From Ligilactobacillus murinus DSM 20452 = NBRC 14221 (GTDB lineage Bacteria; Bacillota; Bacilli; Lactobacillales; Lactobacillaceae): a stretch of 64,000 bases of DNA. Location of the stretch: contig NZ_BCVJ01000004.1 in the NCBI RefSeq assembly GCF_001591685.1, positions 1-64,000 on the forward strand, in the 5' to 3' direction. Positions 27,018 to 41,131 of this stretch are shown here, piece after piece. Each line of letters begins with the position of its first letter. Within the stretch, counting starts at the first letter, position 1. The notes below the pieces were generated by a model that saw only the letters and a list, made by a program, of their open reading frames with translations, did not search any database and was not told the origin of the DNA. Position numbers and translations under genes: made by a program.

Positions 27018-27320
27018 TGACTTTTTCAGCTATATAAAATGTGAAACAACATAATCTTTATTAATTATACTTGCGAAAGAAATATAGTTTTTCCCTTCCT
27101 AAACTTGAGACCTCCATCTAACGAACTATGAGCAACTCTTCCCGCACATTTTTAACTTTCCGAAACGGTCACTCCAGTTAAATAGTAGATCTCAGTATAC
27201 GAACTAATTCCAATAATAATATACTATCATTTTTCCTAAGTTTTAGCTATAACTTATGGAAACGTTTTAAAAATATAGCTAAAAAATACTCGCCAATATT
27301 TACGACGAGTATCTCTTCAC
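27018..27320. other. Intergenic region with the EamA terminator
   Basis: About 300 nt without a gene. ATACTCG (27287-27293) pairs with CGAGTAT (27306-27312) and is followed by T6 on the - strand; this ends the EamA gene. The rest should carry the promoter of the hypothetical gene at 26550-27017. Nothing else was recognised. Confidence 0.65.
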
Positions 27321-28232
27321 TTAGACATTATTGGTAAATTTCTTTTTTCTTGGACGCCAATTCAAGGCTAAAACAGCAATAATGACCAAAAATGAGCCTA
27401 ACAGGTCTGCTCCACTGAGTTGTAGGCCAAAAAAGATGATCGAACCGATCGTTGCTGCTATTGGCTCAAAGGCATCTAGCATACTAGCTGTGGTGGGGCG
27501 GATATATTTCAAAGCATTAGTAAAAAGTTGAAACGGAATGATCGTCCCTAAAACGACAACAGCTAAAACTAATAATACTAATTCAAATGTCACAGAAAAT
27601 GATTCAAAGCTTGGATGGATCACGGTCAAACCGATCCCAGCGATCAACAAGCCCCAACCGGTCACCGCCGTTGAAGAATAATGTTGTAATAAGCTACGGG
27701 GGATCAAAGTATTAGCTGCCCCGCCAACTGCTGAAAGTAAGCCCCAGATCAAAACAGCCGGTGTGATCGCTAATTGAGTCAGATCACCATGCGTTGCAAG
27801 CAAAGCTACACCTAAAAATGCCACCAACGCACTGATCACTTCGATCCGGCGTGGTCGTTGCTTTTGAAAGACAACTAGATACAAAATAATGAAAAATGGT
27901 CCAACAAATTGTAAGATCGTTGCGATCGAAGCATCACCTAATTTGATCGCCATGAAATAACAAAATTGGACTGGAATTATTCCGCCTAGCCCATAAGCGA
28001 TCGCCGTTTTTGCACTTTGCTTATTTTGCCAAAGCGCTAAGGGAGCTTCCTTTTTATAGCTGGCCAAGGCTAATAATACTAGCCCCCCACCAAGCATCCG
28101 GATCTGACTCAATAAAAGTGGAGTCAATTTAGGCTCGAGCTCAAAAATGAATTTAGCAAATAAGCCCGACACGCCCCAAAGAAAAGTCGACAAGATCGTC
28201 AGTAGCGTCCAGAGTTTTTGTTGTTTTGTCAT
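27321..28232 (-). CDS. EamA-family (DMT superfamily) transporter
   Basis: About 303 residues with ten predicted membrane helices in two five-helix halves: WTLLTILSTFLWGVSGLFAKF begins repeat 1, and VLIWGLLSAVGGAANTLIP begins repeat 2. Members export metabolites or amino acids; the substrate is not predictable. GAGGATAACA fits the ATG at 28232 rather than the upstream GTG at 28244. Monocistronic, with its own terminator. Confidence 0.88.
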   Translation of the reverse strand: MTKQQKLWTLLTILSTFLWGVSGLFAKFIFELEPKLTPLLLSQIRMLGGGLVLLALASYKKEAPLALWQNKQSAKTAIAYGLGGIIPVQFCYFMAIKLGDASIATILQFVGPFFIILYLVVFQKQRPRRIEVISALVAFLGVALLATHGDLTQLAITPAVLIWGLLSAVGGAANTLIPRSLLQHYSSTAVTGWGLLIAGIGLTVIHPSFESFSVTFELVLLVLAVVVLGTIIPFQLFTNALKYIRPTTASMLDAFEPIAATIGSIIFFGLQLSGADLLGSFLVIIAVLALNWRPRKKKFTNNV

Positions 28233-28267
28233 TGTTATCCTCACTATCTAAAAAATTCCAAAGAAAA

Positions 28268-28290
28268 GAGCTGAGAGATCTTCTCAGCTC
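28268..28290 (-). terminator. Terminator of murI
   Basis: GAGCTGAGA (28268-28276) pairs with TCTCAGCTC (28282-28290), followed by TTTTCTTT on the - strand. Confidence 0.8.
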
Positions 28291-28302
28291 AAAGTGACTG
28301 TG

Positions 28303-29088
28303 TTAATCCGCCAAGTTCATCAGTTTTTGGCTCAACTCGAGCTCACCCGGTGTGGCATTACTATTTTCAAAAGTTATCTCACCAACTGCTTGGTTGGGTG
28401 AAAGTAATTGCTTTTGCGTCAATAAATGCTTCAACTCACGTGCTGCTCCTGCACCTCCGTCAAAAACAGCGATATCTTTTCCAATAACATCTTGGATCGC
28501 TTTTTTAACAAATGGAAAATGCGTGCATCCCAAAACGACTGAATCAACGTTTCCTTTATACGGTGCTAATATATCTTCTAAATATGCATATAATTCTGCT
28601 GAATCTAATTCGCCTTTTTCGACAAACTCAACTAACTTAGGTGCTGGTAGCTTGATGATCTCACCTTGATCAGCAAAACGTTCCATCAAATGATTGAATT
28701 TTTCTTCCTTTAAAGTCAATGGAGTCGCCATCACTAAGACTTTAGAATCTGTTTGATGCAAAATAGCTGGTTTAACAGCTGGTTCCAGTCCGACGATCGG
28801 AATTTCTGGGTACTTTTGACGTAAATATGTGGCCGCAGCACTTGTCGCAGTATTACAAGCGATCACGATCGCTTTGACTTTCTTTTGTTGGATAAAATCC
28901 TCTACGATCGCTTCACTCAAAGCTTTGACTTTGGCTACACTTTTGGTACCATAAGGGGCATTTTTCGAATCCCCAAAGAAATAATAGCGCTCATTTGGCA
29001 TGAGCTTATAGATCTCACGTAAGACACTGATGCCGCCGAGACCTGAATCAAATACTCCGATCGGAGCTAAAGCCTTGTTTTCCGTCAT
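28303..29088 (-). CDS. murI: Glutamate racemase
   Basis: About 261 residues. It converts L-Glu to D-Glu for peptidoglycan. Both catalytic cysteines are visible: IACNTATSAA and LGCTHFPF. The N-terminal GVFDSGLGGISVLREI and FGDSKNAPYG are hallmark segments. GAGGAATA fits the ATG at 29088. Monocistronic. Confidence 0.96.
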   Translation of the reverse strand: MTENKALAPIGVFDSGLGGISVLREIYKLMPNERYYFFGDSKNAPYGTKSVAKVKALSEAIVEDFIQQKKVKAIVIACNTATSAAATYLRQKYPEIPIVGLEPAVKPAILHQTDSKVLVMATPLTLKEEKFNHLMERFADQGEIIKLPAPKLVEFVEKGELDSAELYAYLEDILAPYKGNVDSVVLGCTHFPFVKKAIQDVIGKDIAVFDGGAGAARELKHLLTQKQLLSPNQAVGEITFENSNATPGELELSQKLMNLAD

Positions 29089-29159
29089 CACTATTCCTCA
29101 TCTCTACTGCATTATTCACAATTAAATATTCTAACACTTTTTGACAGTGAGGAGTAGTC

Positions 29160-30320
29160 TTAATAATTATCAGTAAATTTTTTGATGCGTTCACTTGCTT
29201 GGCGGAGGTCATCCATAGAAGCAGCATAACTTAAACGCACATACCCTTCGCCGCCTTGACCAAATGAAACACCTGGGATCAAAGCAACTTTAGCTTTTTT
29301 GGCTAACTCACGAACAAACTTCCATGAGTCATGCCCGCATTTAGCAGGGATCTTAGCAAATAAATAAAAGGCACCATCTGGTTTGACCACTTCAAAGCCA
29401 GCATCTGTTAAAGCTTGGCGCATAAAATCACGTCTAGCTTGATATTCCTTACGCATGCTCAAGGCATCATCTTTTCCTTTAGTCAATGCTTCTAAAGCAG
29501 CAAATTGAACATTTGTCGTTGGTGCTGTTACCATATATTGATGTGCTTTGACAACTTGTTCACTGAAATCTTTGGGCCCTAAAATAAAGCCTAATCGCCA
29601 GCCAGTCATCGCATGTGATTTAGATAGACCGCTGATCACGATCGTATTTTCGGGTAAGAAGCTTGCTAAGGAAACATGTTGTCCTTCATAAGTCAACTCA
29701 GCATAGACTTCATCACATAAAGCCCAAATATCATATTCAGCGATCACTTTAGCCAAAGCAACTAGTTGTTCTTTTGTATATGTTGCCCCGGTTGGATTAC
29801 TTGGGTAGACTAACACGACTGCTTTGATATTTTTATCTTTATTTGCTTCTAAAGTAGCACGTAATTTTTCAGGTGTTAAAATAAAACCATCAGCGCTCGT
29901 ATCAACTTGTAATACATCAGCTCCATTTAGCTGACTGATCGGAGCATAGATCGGAAAGACTGGTGTTGGCATTAAGACTGTATCTCCTGGATTTAAGATC
30001 GTTTGCAAACTCGCTGCGATCGCTTCAGTTGCTCCCACCGTCGTAATGATCTGTTCTGGAGTATAATCTAGAGCATATTTTTCCTTATAGTACTTAGCGG
30101 CAGCCCGCCGCAACTCCATTATCCCCGAATTAGGTGTATAGTGTGACTGATCTGCATTGATCGCCGCGATCGCAGCTTGTTTTACATGCTCCGGTGTATT
30201 AAAATCCGGTTCCCCTAATGTTAACTTAATGATCCCCTCGATCTGACTGACTTCCATATCGAATTTCCGAATGTCTGATACAGCAATGGCTTCGATCTTA
30301 TGGTTAAATCTAGCTTGCAT
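29160..30320 (-). CDS. Class I/II aminotransferase (PatA-like)
   Basis: A 386-residue PLP-dependent fold-type I aminotransferase. The PLP Lys lies in ISGLSKSHAMTGWRLGF. YPSNPTGATY and LCDEVYAEL are cofactor-site segments. It resembles PatA/N-acetyl-LL-diaminopimelate or aspartate/aromatic aminotransferases; specificity is not assignable. It lies between murI and bioY, but a terminator separates it from bioY. Confidence 0.9.
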   Translation of the reverse strand: MQARFNHKIEAIAVSDIRKFDMEVSQIEGIIKLTLGEPDFNTPEHVKQAAIAAINADQSHYTPNSGIMELRRAAAKYYKEKYALDYTPEQIITTVGATEAIAASLQTILNPGDTVLMPTPVFPIYAPISQLNGADVLQVDTSADGFILTPEKLRATLEANKDKNIKAVVLVYPSNPTGATYTKEQLVALAKVIAEYDIWALCDEVYAELTYEGQHVSLASFLPENTIVISGLSKSHAMTGWRLGFILGPKDFSEQVVKAHQYMVTAPTTNVQFAALEALTKGKDDALSMRKEYQARRDFMRQALTDAGFEVVKPDGAFYLFAKIPAKCGHDSWKFVRELAKKAKVALIPGVSFGQGGEGYVRLSYAASMDDLRQASERIKKFTDNY

Positions 30321-30401
30321 AAAAACAGTACCTCACTTTTTTAAATTTACTCCATTATATAGCAGATAGATTAAAATTTCCAAAGAATTTTCAGCAAATT
30401 A

Positions 30402-30428
30402 AAAATGCAGCCCATATGACTGCATTTT
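30402..30428 (-). terminator. Terminator of bioY
   Basis: AAAATGCAG (30402-30410) pairs with CTGCATTTT (30420-30428); T-rich on the - strand. Confidence 0.75.
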
Positions 30429-30435
30429 TGCATTG

Positions 30436-30978
30436 TTATATCTTGACACTTCGTTTGGTAAATTTGCGATAATAGATCTGTGCGCATATGCATACTAAAA
30501 TGACCTTAATTGCCCCTGGAAGAAGAAAAGGAACTGTTCCGATCAATAGAGCATTCTCCAAGTTGATATCACTGATCACAAGTAACCACAGTGAACCACA
30601 TAATAACTGCATTAGGGCTCCTAAGCTGTTAGCCAGTAATAACCAGTTAAATGTTTGCTTTTTAGCGGCCATTGAGCCAACAATCATAACATAAACTAAA
30701 AAGCCTAATAAATAGCCCCCAGTATTACTAAATAAGACGCCTAGTCCCCCTTTAAAATTAGCAAAGACCGGTAAACCGATAAACCCTAGTAATAGATACA
30801 CTAAAATGGTCTGTAAACTATATCTTAGCGGTAAGATCGAGGCTAATAAGCCGACAGCCAATGTCTGAAGCGTCAACGGTATCATGGGCAAGGGGATCGT
30901 TAATTGTGAACAAACGATCAGTAAGGCGAGCATGATGCTAGCTAAAGATATGTAATATAATTTATTCTTCAAATTCAC
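30436..30978 (-). CDS. bioY: Biotin ECF transporter S component
   Basis: A 180-residue membrane protein with about six helices. PLPMIPLTLQTLAVGLLA is a BioY signature, and GGYLLGFLVY follows. It captures biotin and works with the shared EcfA/A'/T module encoded elsewhere, or alone. No biotin synthesis genes are adjacent, which fits a biotin auxotroph. Confidence 0.93.
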   Translation of the reverse strand: MNLKNKLYYISLASIMLALLIVCSQLTIPLPMIPLTLQTLAVGLLASILPLRYSLQTILVYLLLGFIGLPVFANFKGGLGVLFSNTGGYLLGFLVYVMIVGSMAAKKQTFNWLLLANSLGALMQLLCGSLWLLVISDINLENALLIGTVPFLLPGAIKVILVCICAQIYYRKFTKRSVKI

Positions 30979-31004
30979 TCATCCTCTCTACTATCAATAT
31001 CATA

Positions 31005-31033
31005 AGCATACGAGTTTCAAATCCCTTTGTCAA
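31005..31033 (-). promoter_or_regulatory. Predicted bioY promoter
   Basis: On the - strand -35 TTGACA (31028-31033), 17-bp spacer, -10 TATGCT (31005-31010). Confidence 0.6.
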
Positions 31034-31067
31034 CTTTAACGAAATCGAAAGTTTACTATATCTATAA

Positions 31068-31090
31068 AAAAAGAAGCTAGCAGGCTTCTT
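31068..31090. terminator. Terminator of the DeoR gene
   Basis: AAAAGAAGC pairs with GCTTCTTTT around TAGCAG, with A and T flanks on both sides. Confidence 0.7.
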
Positions 31091-31094
31091 TTTG

Positions 31095-31853
31095 CTAGGC
31101 TTCTTTTGTCACGATTATCTCAGTTTCAGGAGCAAACATTGCACGTTGTTCTGGGGTCGGTGCTTGGTCGGTGATAAATAACGAGATCTTATCCAAAGGA
31201 CAAATACGGTAATAGGATTTATTGACAAACTTTTGATGTTCGGCTACCAAAATGACTTTACGCGCCCGTTTGACCGCCATTCCAACGATCTGAGCATCAT
31301 CTTGATCAAGTAAATAAGCACCATTTTCATCGATCCCGGATGCAGCAATAAAGGCTGTATCAAATACGACATTTTGTAATTCTTCGATCGCTAAATTTGA
31401 ATAGAAATAACGATTTTCATGATTCAAAGTCCCACTCAAAACCTTGACCCGTACCTTATTATGCTCAGCTAAAGCCATACAATTATCTAAAGAATGAGTC
31501 ACGATCGTTAGGGGCATATTGATATTTTGACAAGTCTTCAATAAGATCGTCGACGAATCGACAAAATAAACATGATGCGGTTTAAAATAGGTCGCGGCTG
31601 CTAAGGCGATCTGCGTTTTTTGTTTAGTGAAACGAGCTAACCGGCTTTGAAAGTTTGGTACGCTACGCCCAAAATCTAATGGCAAGATCCCACCATGTGT
31701 ACGTCTAACTTCACCACGTTTAGCTAACAACACGATATCACGTCGCGCAGTATCTTGTGAGATCCCAAATTCCTGCATGATATCTTTAGTCGATAATTCC
31801 TGCCTTTCCTCTAATAATTGTTTGATCAATTCAATTCTCTTTTCTTGACTCAT
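31095..31853 (-). CDS. DeoR-family transcriptional regulator
   Basis: About 252 residues. The N-terminal helix-turn-helix (RIELIKQLLEERQELSTKDI, then FGISQDTARRDI) is followed by the family tag RRTHGGILP. The C-terminal DeoRC sensor domain, related to ribose-5-phosphate isomerase, has FVDSSTIL and AASGIDENGAYL. Such regulators usually respond to a sugar phosphate; no sugar operon is adjacent. The ATG at 31853 has GAGGTG at the right distance. Confidence 0.88.
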   Translation of the reverse strand: MSQEKRIELIKQLLEERQELSTKDIMQEFGISQDTARRDIVLLAKRGEVRRTHGGILPLDFGRSVPNFQSRLARFTKQKTQIALAAATYFKPHHVYFVDSSTILLKTCQNINMPLTIVTHSLDNCMALAEHNKVRVKVLSGTLNHENRYFYSNLAIEELQNVVFDTAFIAASGIDENGAYLLDQDDAQIVGMAVKRARKVILVAEHQKFVNKSYYRICPLDKISLFITDQAPTPEQRAMFAPETEIIVTKEA

Positions 31854-32011
31854 CAAGCGCACCTCTTAACTAATTATCTATGATTATTATACCTTTAATT
31901 ATCAGCAATTAAAAGTATTTATAATGATGTACTTATTTTAAATAGGCGAACTCACTTAAAAAAGTAGCTTATTTTAGTAAATCCAGGTTTATTTTCCCCC
32001 TGAAAAATAAA

Positions 32012-32042
32012 AAGCGCATACGTCCTTAAATGAACGCATGCA
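32012..32042 (-). terminator. Terminator of ppaC
   Basis: On the - strand GCATGCGT pairs with ACGTATGC (one G-U), followed by a T5-A-T5 run. Confidence 0.7.
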
Positions 32043-32064
32043 CTATACTTGATCAGATCAACTT

Positions 32065-32991
32065 TTAAGCGTTAAAAGCTGCTTCTAATTGTGGGACGAT
32101 CTGTTTCTTACGGGAAACAACACCTGGTAGATCAACTTTGTCAGCCACCAATTCTTTTTCAAAGGCCTTTTCGACCATTTCCTTAGGTTCGCCAACGACT
32201 AAAAGACGTGTGTTGGAGTCTAAGATATTAGTTACCATCAACAAGAACAGATCATAACCTTCAGCAGCTGATTGTTTTTCGATAGCTACACGTAAAGCAG
32301 CTTCACGTGCAAAAACTTCATCAAGATCAACTGTGTTTACTTGATCGACACGGACCGTCTTACCGCCCATGTCAAATGATTTTGCATCGGCTGTGATCAA
32401 TTCTTCTTCTGTCTTACTTGCCAAGTTTGTACCAGCTTTAAGCATTTCAAGACCATAAGCTTCAAGATCTACATTAGCGATCTTGGCTAAAGCTTTTGCA
32501 GCAGCTTCATCTTTAGCTGTAGTTGTTGGTGATTTGAATAGTAAAGTATCAGAAATAATAGCAGATAACATCAAACCCGCTAATTTAGCTGGGATCTCAA
32601 CGTTATTTTGCACGAATTCACCGTAAATGATCGTACTTGTACAGCCAACTGGCTCAGCGTGATAGTACAAAGGTGCTGCTGTCGCAAAGTTAGCGATCCG
32701 GTGATGATCGACAACGTGTGTGACTGTCACATCAGCAATATCAGCAACACTTTGTTGTTCTTCGTTGTGATCGACCAACATTACAGCTTCAACTTCAGGT
32801 GCTGCCTTTTCGATCACACGTGGTGCTGGTTCTTCAAAATGTTCTAAAACAAATTTTGTTTCTTCGTTTGGTGTCCCCAAAGCCACAGCTTCGACTTCAT
32901 TGCCCAAAGCGTTTTGTAAAAAGGCGTAAGCTTTAGCAGCTACGATCGCATCTGTATCTGGATTTTTATGTCCGAAAACTAATTCTTTCAT
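32065..32991 (-). CDS. ppaC: Manganese-dependent inorganic pyrophosphatase
   Basis: About 308 residues of family II pyrophosphatase. DHH-domain motifs are [18 protein letters not shown] and VVDHHRI; the C-terminal DHHA2 domain ends with [10 protein letters not shown]. It hydrolyses pyrophosphate in the cytosol. GGGAGAT fits the ATG at 32991. Confidence 0.96.
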   Translation of the reverse strand: MKELVFGHKNPDTDAIVAAKAYAFLQNALGNEVEAVALGTPNEETKFVLEHFEEPAPRVIEKAAPEVEAVMLVDHNEEQQSVADIADVTVTHVVDHHRIANFATAAPLYYHAEPVGCTSTIIYGEFVQNNVEIPAKLAGLMLSAIISDTLLFKSPTTTAKDEAAAKALAKIANVDLEAYGLEMLKAGTNLASKTEEELITADAKSFDMGGKTVRVDQVNTVDLDEVFAREAALRVAIEKQSAAEGYDLFLLMVTNILDSNTRLLVVGEPKEMVEKAFEKELVADKVDLPGVVSRKKQIVPQLEAAFNA

Positions 32992-33072
32992 CAAAAATAT
33001 CTCCCATCTAAAGTATTCCTAACTTTAATAATTCTACCACACAACTAGCTAAACTTAAATAACAATAAAAAA

Positions 33073-33163
33073 GCTGTGACATAAGTCTTTTATTTGACTT
33101 TCAAACATTGGGTTTGATACTACAAAAAGAGCCCACCACGATACTTATTGCATCGTGGTGGGC
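33073..33163. terminator. Terminator of the LysR gene within an IS-end-like segment
   Basis: GCCCACCACGAT (33131-33142) pairs exactly with 33152-33163, with TTTTTG following on the - strand. The segment begins with GCTGTGACATAA (33073-33084), a 12-mer that also occurs on the - strand at 59130-59141, and resembles insertion-sequence ends. It may be a small IS or MITE relic used as a terminator. Confidence 0.6.
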
Positions 33164-33185
33164 CCATTTATGTGAGGCTGCTAAC

Positions 33186-34136
33186 TTATAAGCTTTCTTT
33201 GAGACGTGAAACGTAATCTTTTTTAGCTAGATAGCTGTCAAAAGTTTTCAAAAAACTATTGATACGTGGGATCTGATCTTTACCACGTCTAAAGACAAAG
33301 GCCAAATCGAACTTGATCTCTGGTTCAAATAACGCCATCCCCATCTCACCATGATTTTTAGCCGTCACAAACGACATTGGTAGTGCAGTATAACTACCAG
33401 TTCGTTTAGCAAATTCAAAAAGTTGTTCCGGTGTTGCAAAGTGAGCTACACTATTAGGATGATCGACCATTGCATTTTTATAAGCTTCTCTGATCGTATC
33501 ATTTAAGTAGTATTGTGGTGGATATGTCACCCATTTATTGTTCAAAGTGTCCTTGAATCGCACTCGCTTACGCTTTTCTAAGCGTTCGTTGTTGTGCAAA
33601 AAGATCAGGTCTTCGGTGATGATCTTTTTAGTTTCGTATGGTTTCCAGTTTTTGATACTTTCATCTGGAAGATACATTACCGCTAAATCGATCGTATTAT
33701 TTTCTAAGCGCTCCCAAATCTCCTTACGCGTTAACATATGTGTGGAAAGTTTGATACCGTTATTTTTTTCGTAATACTCGATCGCAAAATCCGTGAAGAC
33801 TTGATCCTCGATCGAAGCTAAGATCCCAATGTTGATCGTCCCTTGAGTCGCACTTGTTGATTGTTGGATCTCATCAGCTGCTTTATTTAATGTTTCATAG
33901 ATCTGGTGAGTTGCATCTAACATAGTGTAGCCTGCATCAGAAAGGTGCAACTTTTTACCAACTGAATAAAATAGTGGTGCTCCGACTGTTCGCTCTAATT
34001 TCTTTATTTGTTGAGTCAATGCCGGTTGTGTGATCCCCAAGATCTGAGCTGCTTGGGTATAACTCATCGTTTCAGCTAATTGCAAGAAATAGGTCAACGT
34101 CTTTGATGAAAAGATGTTTTCTTGTTGTGTCTTCAT
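33186..34136 (-). CDS. LysR-family transcriptional regulator
   Basis: A 316-residue LysR-type regulator. The N-terminal winged helix (TLTYFLQLAETMSYTQAAQI, then LGITQPALTQQIKKLE) precedes the substrate-binding domain (residues about 95-300). The effector and target are unknown; no divergent metabolic gene is next to it. AAAGGATAT precedes the ATG. Confidence 0.9.
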   Translation of the reverse strand: MKTQQENIFSSKTLTYFLQLAETMSYTQAAQILGITQPALTQQIKKLERTVGAPLFYSVGKKLHLSDAGYTMLDATHQIYETLNKAADEIQQSTSATQGTINIGILASIEDQVFTDFAIEYYEKNNGIKLSTHMLTRKEIWERLENNTIDLAVMYLPDESIKNWKPYETKKIITEDLIFLHNNERLEKRKRVRFKDTLNNKWVTYPPQYYLNDTIREAYKNAMVDHPNSVAHFATPEQLFEFAKRTGSYTALPMSFVTAKNHGEMGMALFEPEIKFDLAFVFRRGKDQIPRINSFLKTFDSYLAKKDYVSRLKESL

Positions 34137-34345
34137 ATAAGTATATCCTTTCCCGTAGCATTATACTTCATTAATTCAAATGCCAAATATCTTATCCTTA
34201 TATAAATAATTATACTATATTATGATAGTAATGTTAAAACTTTTTGAACTCTCTAAGGGTAATAATTCTATTATAAGTGAAAAATTCTATAACTACTAGA
34301 AATTTTGATAAATTAATGAATATAGTATATAAAATAAATAAAAAA

Positions 34346-34474
34346 ACGATAATCTATGCTTCCACCCATAAATTACCGTTATAGCTAGTAGATAACTTCC
34401 ACATGATCTACTATTTTCAAATACGCAAGCACAAAACAATAAACAAAAAATTATCTTGTTATGATTTGTACTAT
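34346..34474 (-). ncRNA. Candidate small RNA with two GTGGAAG-loop hairpins
   Basis: On the - strand a good promoter is followed by two hairpins and a T7 run. Hairpin 1 has stem TAGTAGAT/ATCTACTA (34386-34413) and hairpin 2 a 12-14 bp stem (34346-34379). Both loops contain GTGGAAG. The two non-Watson-Crick pairs of hairpin 2 are G-U only on the - strand, which supports - transcription. No open frame was seen. It could be a small RNA or a long leader of the LysR gene. Confidence 0.5.
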
Positions 34475-34480
34475 AGTATC

Positions 34481-34509
34481 AGTATACTAACACTTACTCT
34501 AAATTTCAA
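34481..34509 (-). promoter_or_regulatory. Predicted promoter of the candidate small RNA
   Basis: On the - strand -35 TTGAAA (34504-34509), 17-bp spacer, -10 TATACT (34481-34486). Confidence 0.55.
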
Positions 34510-34525
34510 CGAAAATATATGAAAA

Positions 34526-34555
34526 AAAGTTGAGAATTAATTAATTCTCAACTTT
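34526..34555. terminator. Terminator of the LCP gene
   Basis: A perfect 30-bp palindrome (AAAGTTGAGAATTAA and its complement) followed by T-rich sequence on the - strand. Confidence 0.85.
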
Positions 34556-34563
34556 AATTTTAA

Positions 34564-35505
34564 TTACTTAAGTTTTAACGTTTGCTTCAATTGAGAGCGA
34601 ACTTCATCCAAGTTTTCCTTTGGTACGACTTCATATGAGACACCATCGATCATTTGACCATTACCCTTGAGTTGGATCTGATCAATATTTTTAGCCCCAC
34701 CATAATTAGTTACGATATCTTTAATATCATCAAATGTTAAGTCAGTTTTCATATTAGCCGAAATAGCATTCAAAATACTATGGTATTTAGCTAGGCTATC
34801 GATCGAAGCTGCTTTTTCTACTAAAGCAGTCAAGACTTGGCGTTGGCGCAATTGTCGTCCGTAATCGCCCCGCGGATCCTCATAACGCATCCGAGTATAA
34901 GCTAAGATATTATCAGCATCGATCGTGACTTCACCTTTAGGGAAATGAACATCTAAGTTCGTAAATTCTAAATCATTATCGACTTTGACCGGACCGATCG
35001 CTTCTGATAACTGTTCAAGACCTTTCATATTGATCTCGATATAATGGTCGATCGGAATATCTAAATAGCTTTGTAATGTATTCAATGCTCCAGAAACTCC
35101 ATCATATGAATAAGCTGCATTGATCTTATTATTGCCTGGATGGCCTGCGATCGTAACTAAAGTATCTCGTGGAATACTCAATAATTCAGTCTTGTTAGGT
35201 GTAACAGCTGCTACCATGATCGTATCCGAACGTCCTTGTTCAGTTCGACCATACTCACCAGTATCACTTCCTAATAAAAGGACTGAAAACGGTTGTCCGT
35301 TATCTAAACTGACACTGCCGGTGCGCTTGTCGTCATGTTTGACAGCCTTATATGTAACATCGACAGCTTTTTTGGCATCGAAATAAAGTTTGCCTACAAT
35401 AACTGCGTCAACTAGCAAAAAGAGTCCCAATGCGATCAAGACCCACTTCCACCAACGTTTTTTCTTCTTATGATGATGCTTATGTTTATGTTGTTCATCA
35501 GGCAT
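34564..35505 (-). CDS. LytR-CpsA-Psr (LCP) family protein
   Basis: About 313 residues. A His/Lys-rich cytoplasmic tail (HKHKHHHKKKKRWWKW) precedes one membrane helix (residues about 22-42). The extracellular LCP domain follows, with LLLGSDTGEYGRTEQGRSDT, LSIPRDT and YTRMRYEDPRGDYGR-Q-RQR. LCP enzymes transfer teichoic acids or polysaccharides to peptidoglycan. GGTGATTG fits the ATG at 35505. Monocistronic. Confidence 0.92.
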   Translation of the reverse strand: MPDEQHKHKHHHKKKKRWWKWVLIALGLFLLVDAVIVGKLYFDAKKAVDVTYKAVKHDDKRTGSVSLDNGQPFSVLLLGSDTGEYGRTEQGRSDTIMVAAVTPNKTELLSIPRDTLVTIAGHPGNNKINAAYSYDGVSGALNTLQSYLDIPIDHYIEINMKGLEQLSEAIGPVKVDNDLEFTNLDVHFPKGEVTIDADNILAYTRMRYEDPRGDYGRQLRQRQVLTALVEKAASIDSLAKYHSILNAISANMKTDLTFDDIKDIVTNYGGAKNIDQIQLKGNGQMIDGVSYEVVPKENLDEVRSQLKQTLKLK

Positions 35506-35614
35506 CAACAATCACCGCCTTAGTATCTATATTAATAAAAATAAACCTTGTATATTATACCAATATTCCTAAATTTTGTATAACAAAAGCCTTTCATAGC
35601 AAGGATAAAAATCT

Positions 35615-35649
35615 AAAATGACCATCCAATGTGTACGGATGGTCATTTT
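35615..35649 (-). terminator. Terminator of the pyr operon
   Basis: AAAATGACCATCC (35615-35627) pairs exactly with 35637-35649, just after the pyrE stop. Confidence 0.9.
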
Positions 35650-35654
35650 ATCAT

Positions 35655-36281
35655 TTAGGCTTTAGCTGACCAGTTTTCAGGATCATGGCGCCATTTTTCC
35701 AAGGCTGCGCGTTCTGTCGTTGAAATATAGTTAGTTTCAACAGCAGCTTCTAATAATTCTGAGTAATTAGTCAAGGTAAAATAACTCAGATCTGCTTGCC
35801 TAAAATTATCAACGATCGCTTGCAATTGATAACTAAAGATCGCTCCAACACCTAAAACATCGGCTCCTTCATTTTGCGCAGCTTTAACAGCTTTTAAGAC
35901 ACTGCCCCCTGTTGATAAAAGGTCATCGATCACGACTGTTTTAGCTCCAGGATGCAAAACACCTTCGATCTGTTTACCACGCCCATGATCTTTGGGTTTA
36001 GATCGAACATAAACCAGTGGCAAGTCTAATTCAGCAGCGATCCAAGCCGCATGTGGGATCCCTGCCGTAGCTGTCCCTGCGATCACCTCGACTTTTGGAT
36101 ACTTTTCGCTTATCAATTCTGCAATTCCTTTGGCGATCGCTGTTCTGATCTTAGGATAGCTGATCGTTAAACGGTTATCACAATAGATCGGGCTTTTGAT
36201 CCCACTTGCCCACGTAAAAGGTTCATTAGGAGATAATTTTACAGCTTGAATTTTGAGTAAGTCTTTTGCGATTTCTTTCAT
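35655..36281 (-). CDS. pyrE: Orotate phosphoribosyltransferase
   Basis: A 208-residue enzyme converting orotate and PRPP to OMP. The PRPP-binding motif VVIDDLLSTGGSVL is present, together with KDHGRGKQIEG (catalytic loop) and AGTATAGIPHAA. It is the last gene of the pyr operon, 15 nt after pyrF, and ends just before the operon terminator. Confidence 0.97.
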   Translation of the reverse strand: MKEIAKDLLKIQAVKLSPNEPFTWASGIKSPIYCDNRLTISYPKIRTAIAKGIAELISEKYPKVEVIAGTATAGIPHAAWIAAELDLPLVYVRSKPKDHGRGKQIEGVLHPGAKTVVIDDLLSTGGSVLKAVKAAQNEGADVLGVGAIFSYQLQAIVDNFRQADLSYFTLTNYSELLEAAVETNYISTTERAALEKWRHDPENWSAKA

Positions 36282-36296
36282 TTACTTTATCCTTTC

Positions 36297-41123
<4,827 letters not shown>

Positions 41124-41131
<8 letters not shown>

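Larger units (their letters stand above)
34137..34563. other. Long AT-rich intergenic region between LysR and LCP genes
   Basis: About 430 nt without an open frame. It holds the candidate small RNA (34346-34474) with its promoter (34481-34509), the LCP terminator (34526-34555), and AT-rich sequence at 34140-34345 that should contain the LysR promoter. Confidence 0.55.
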
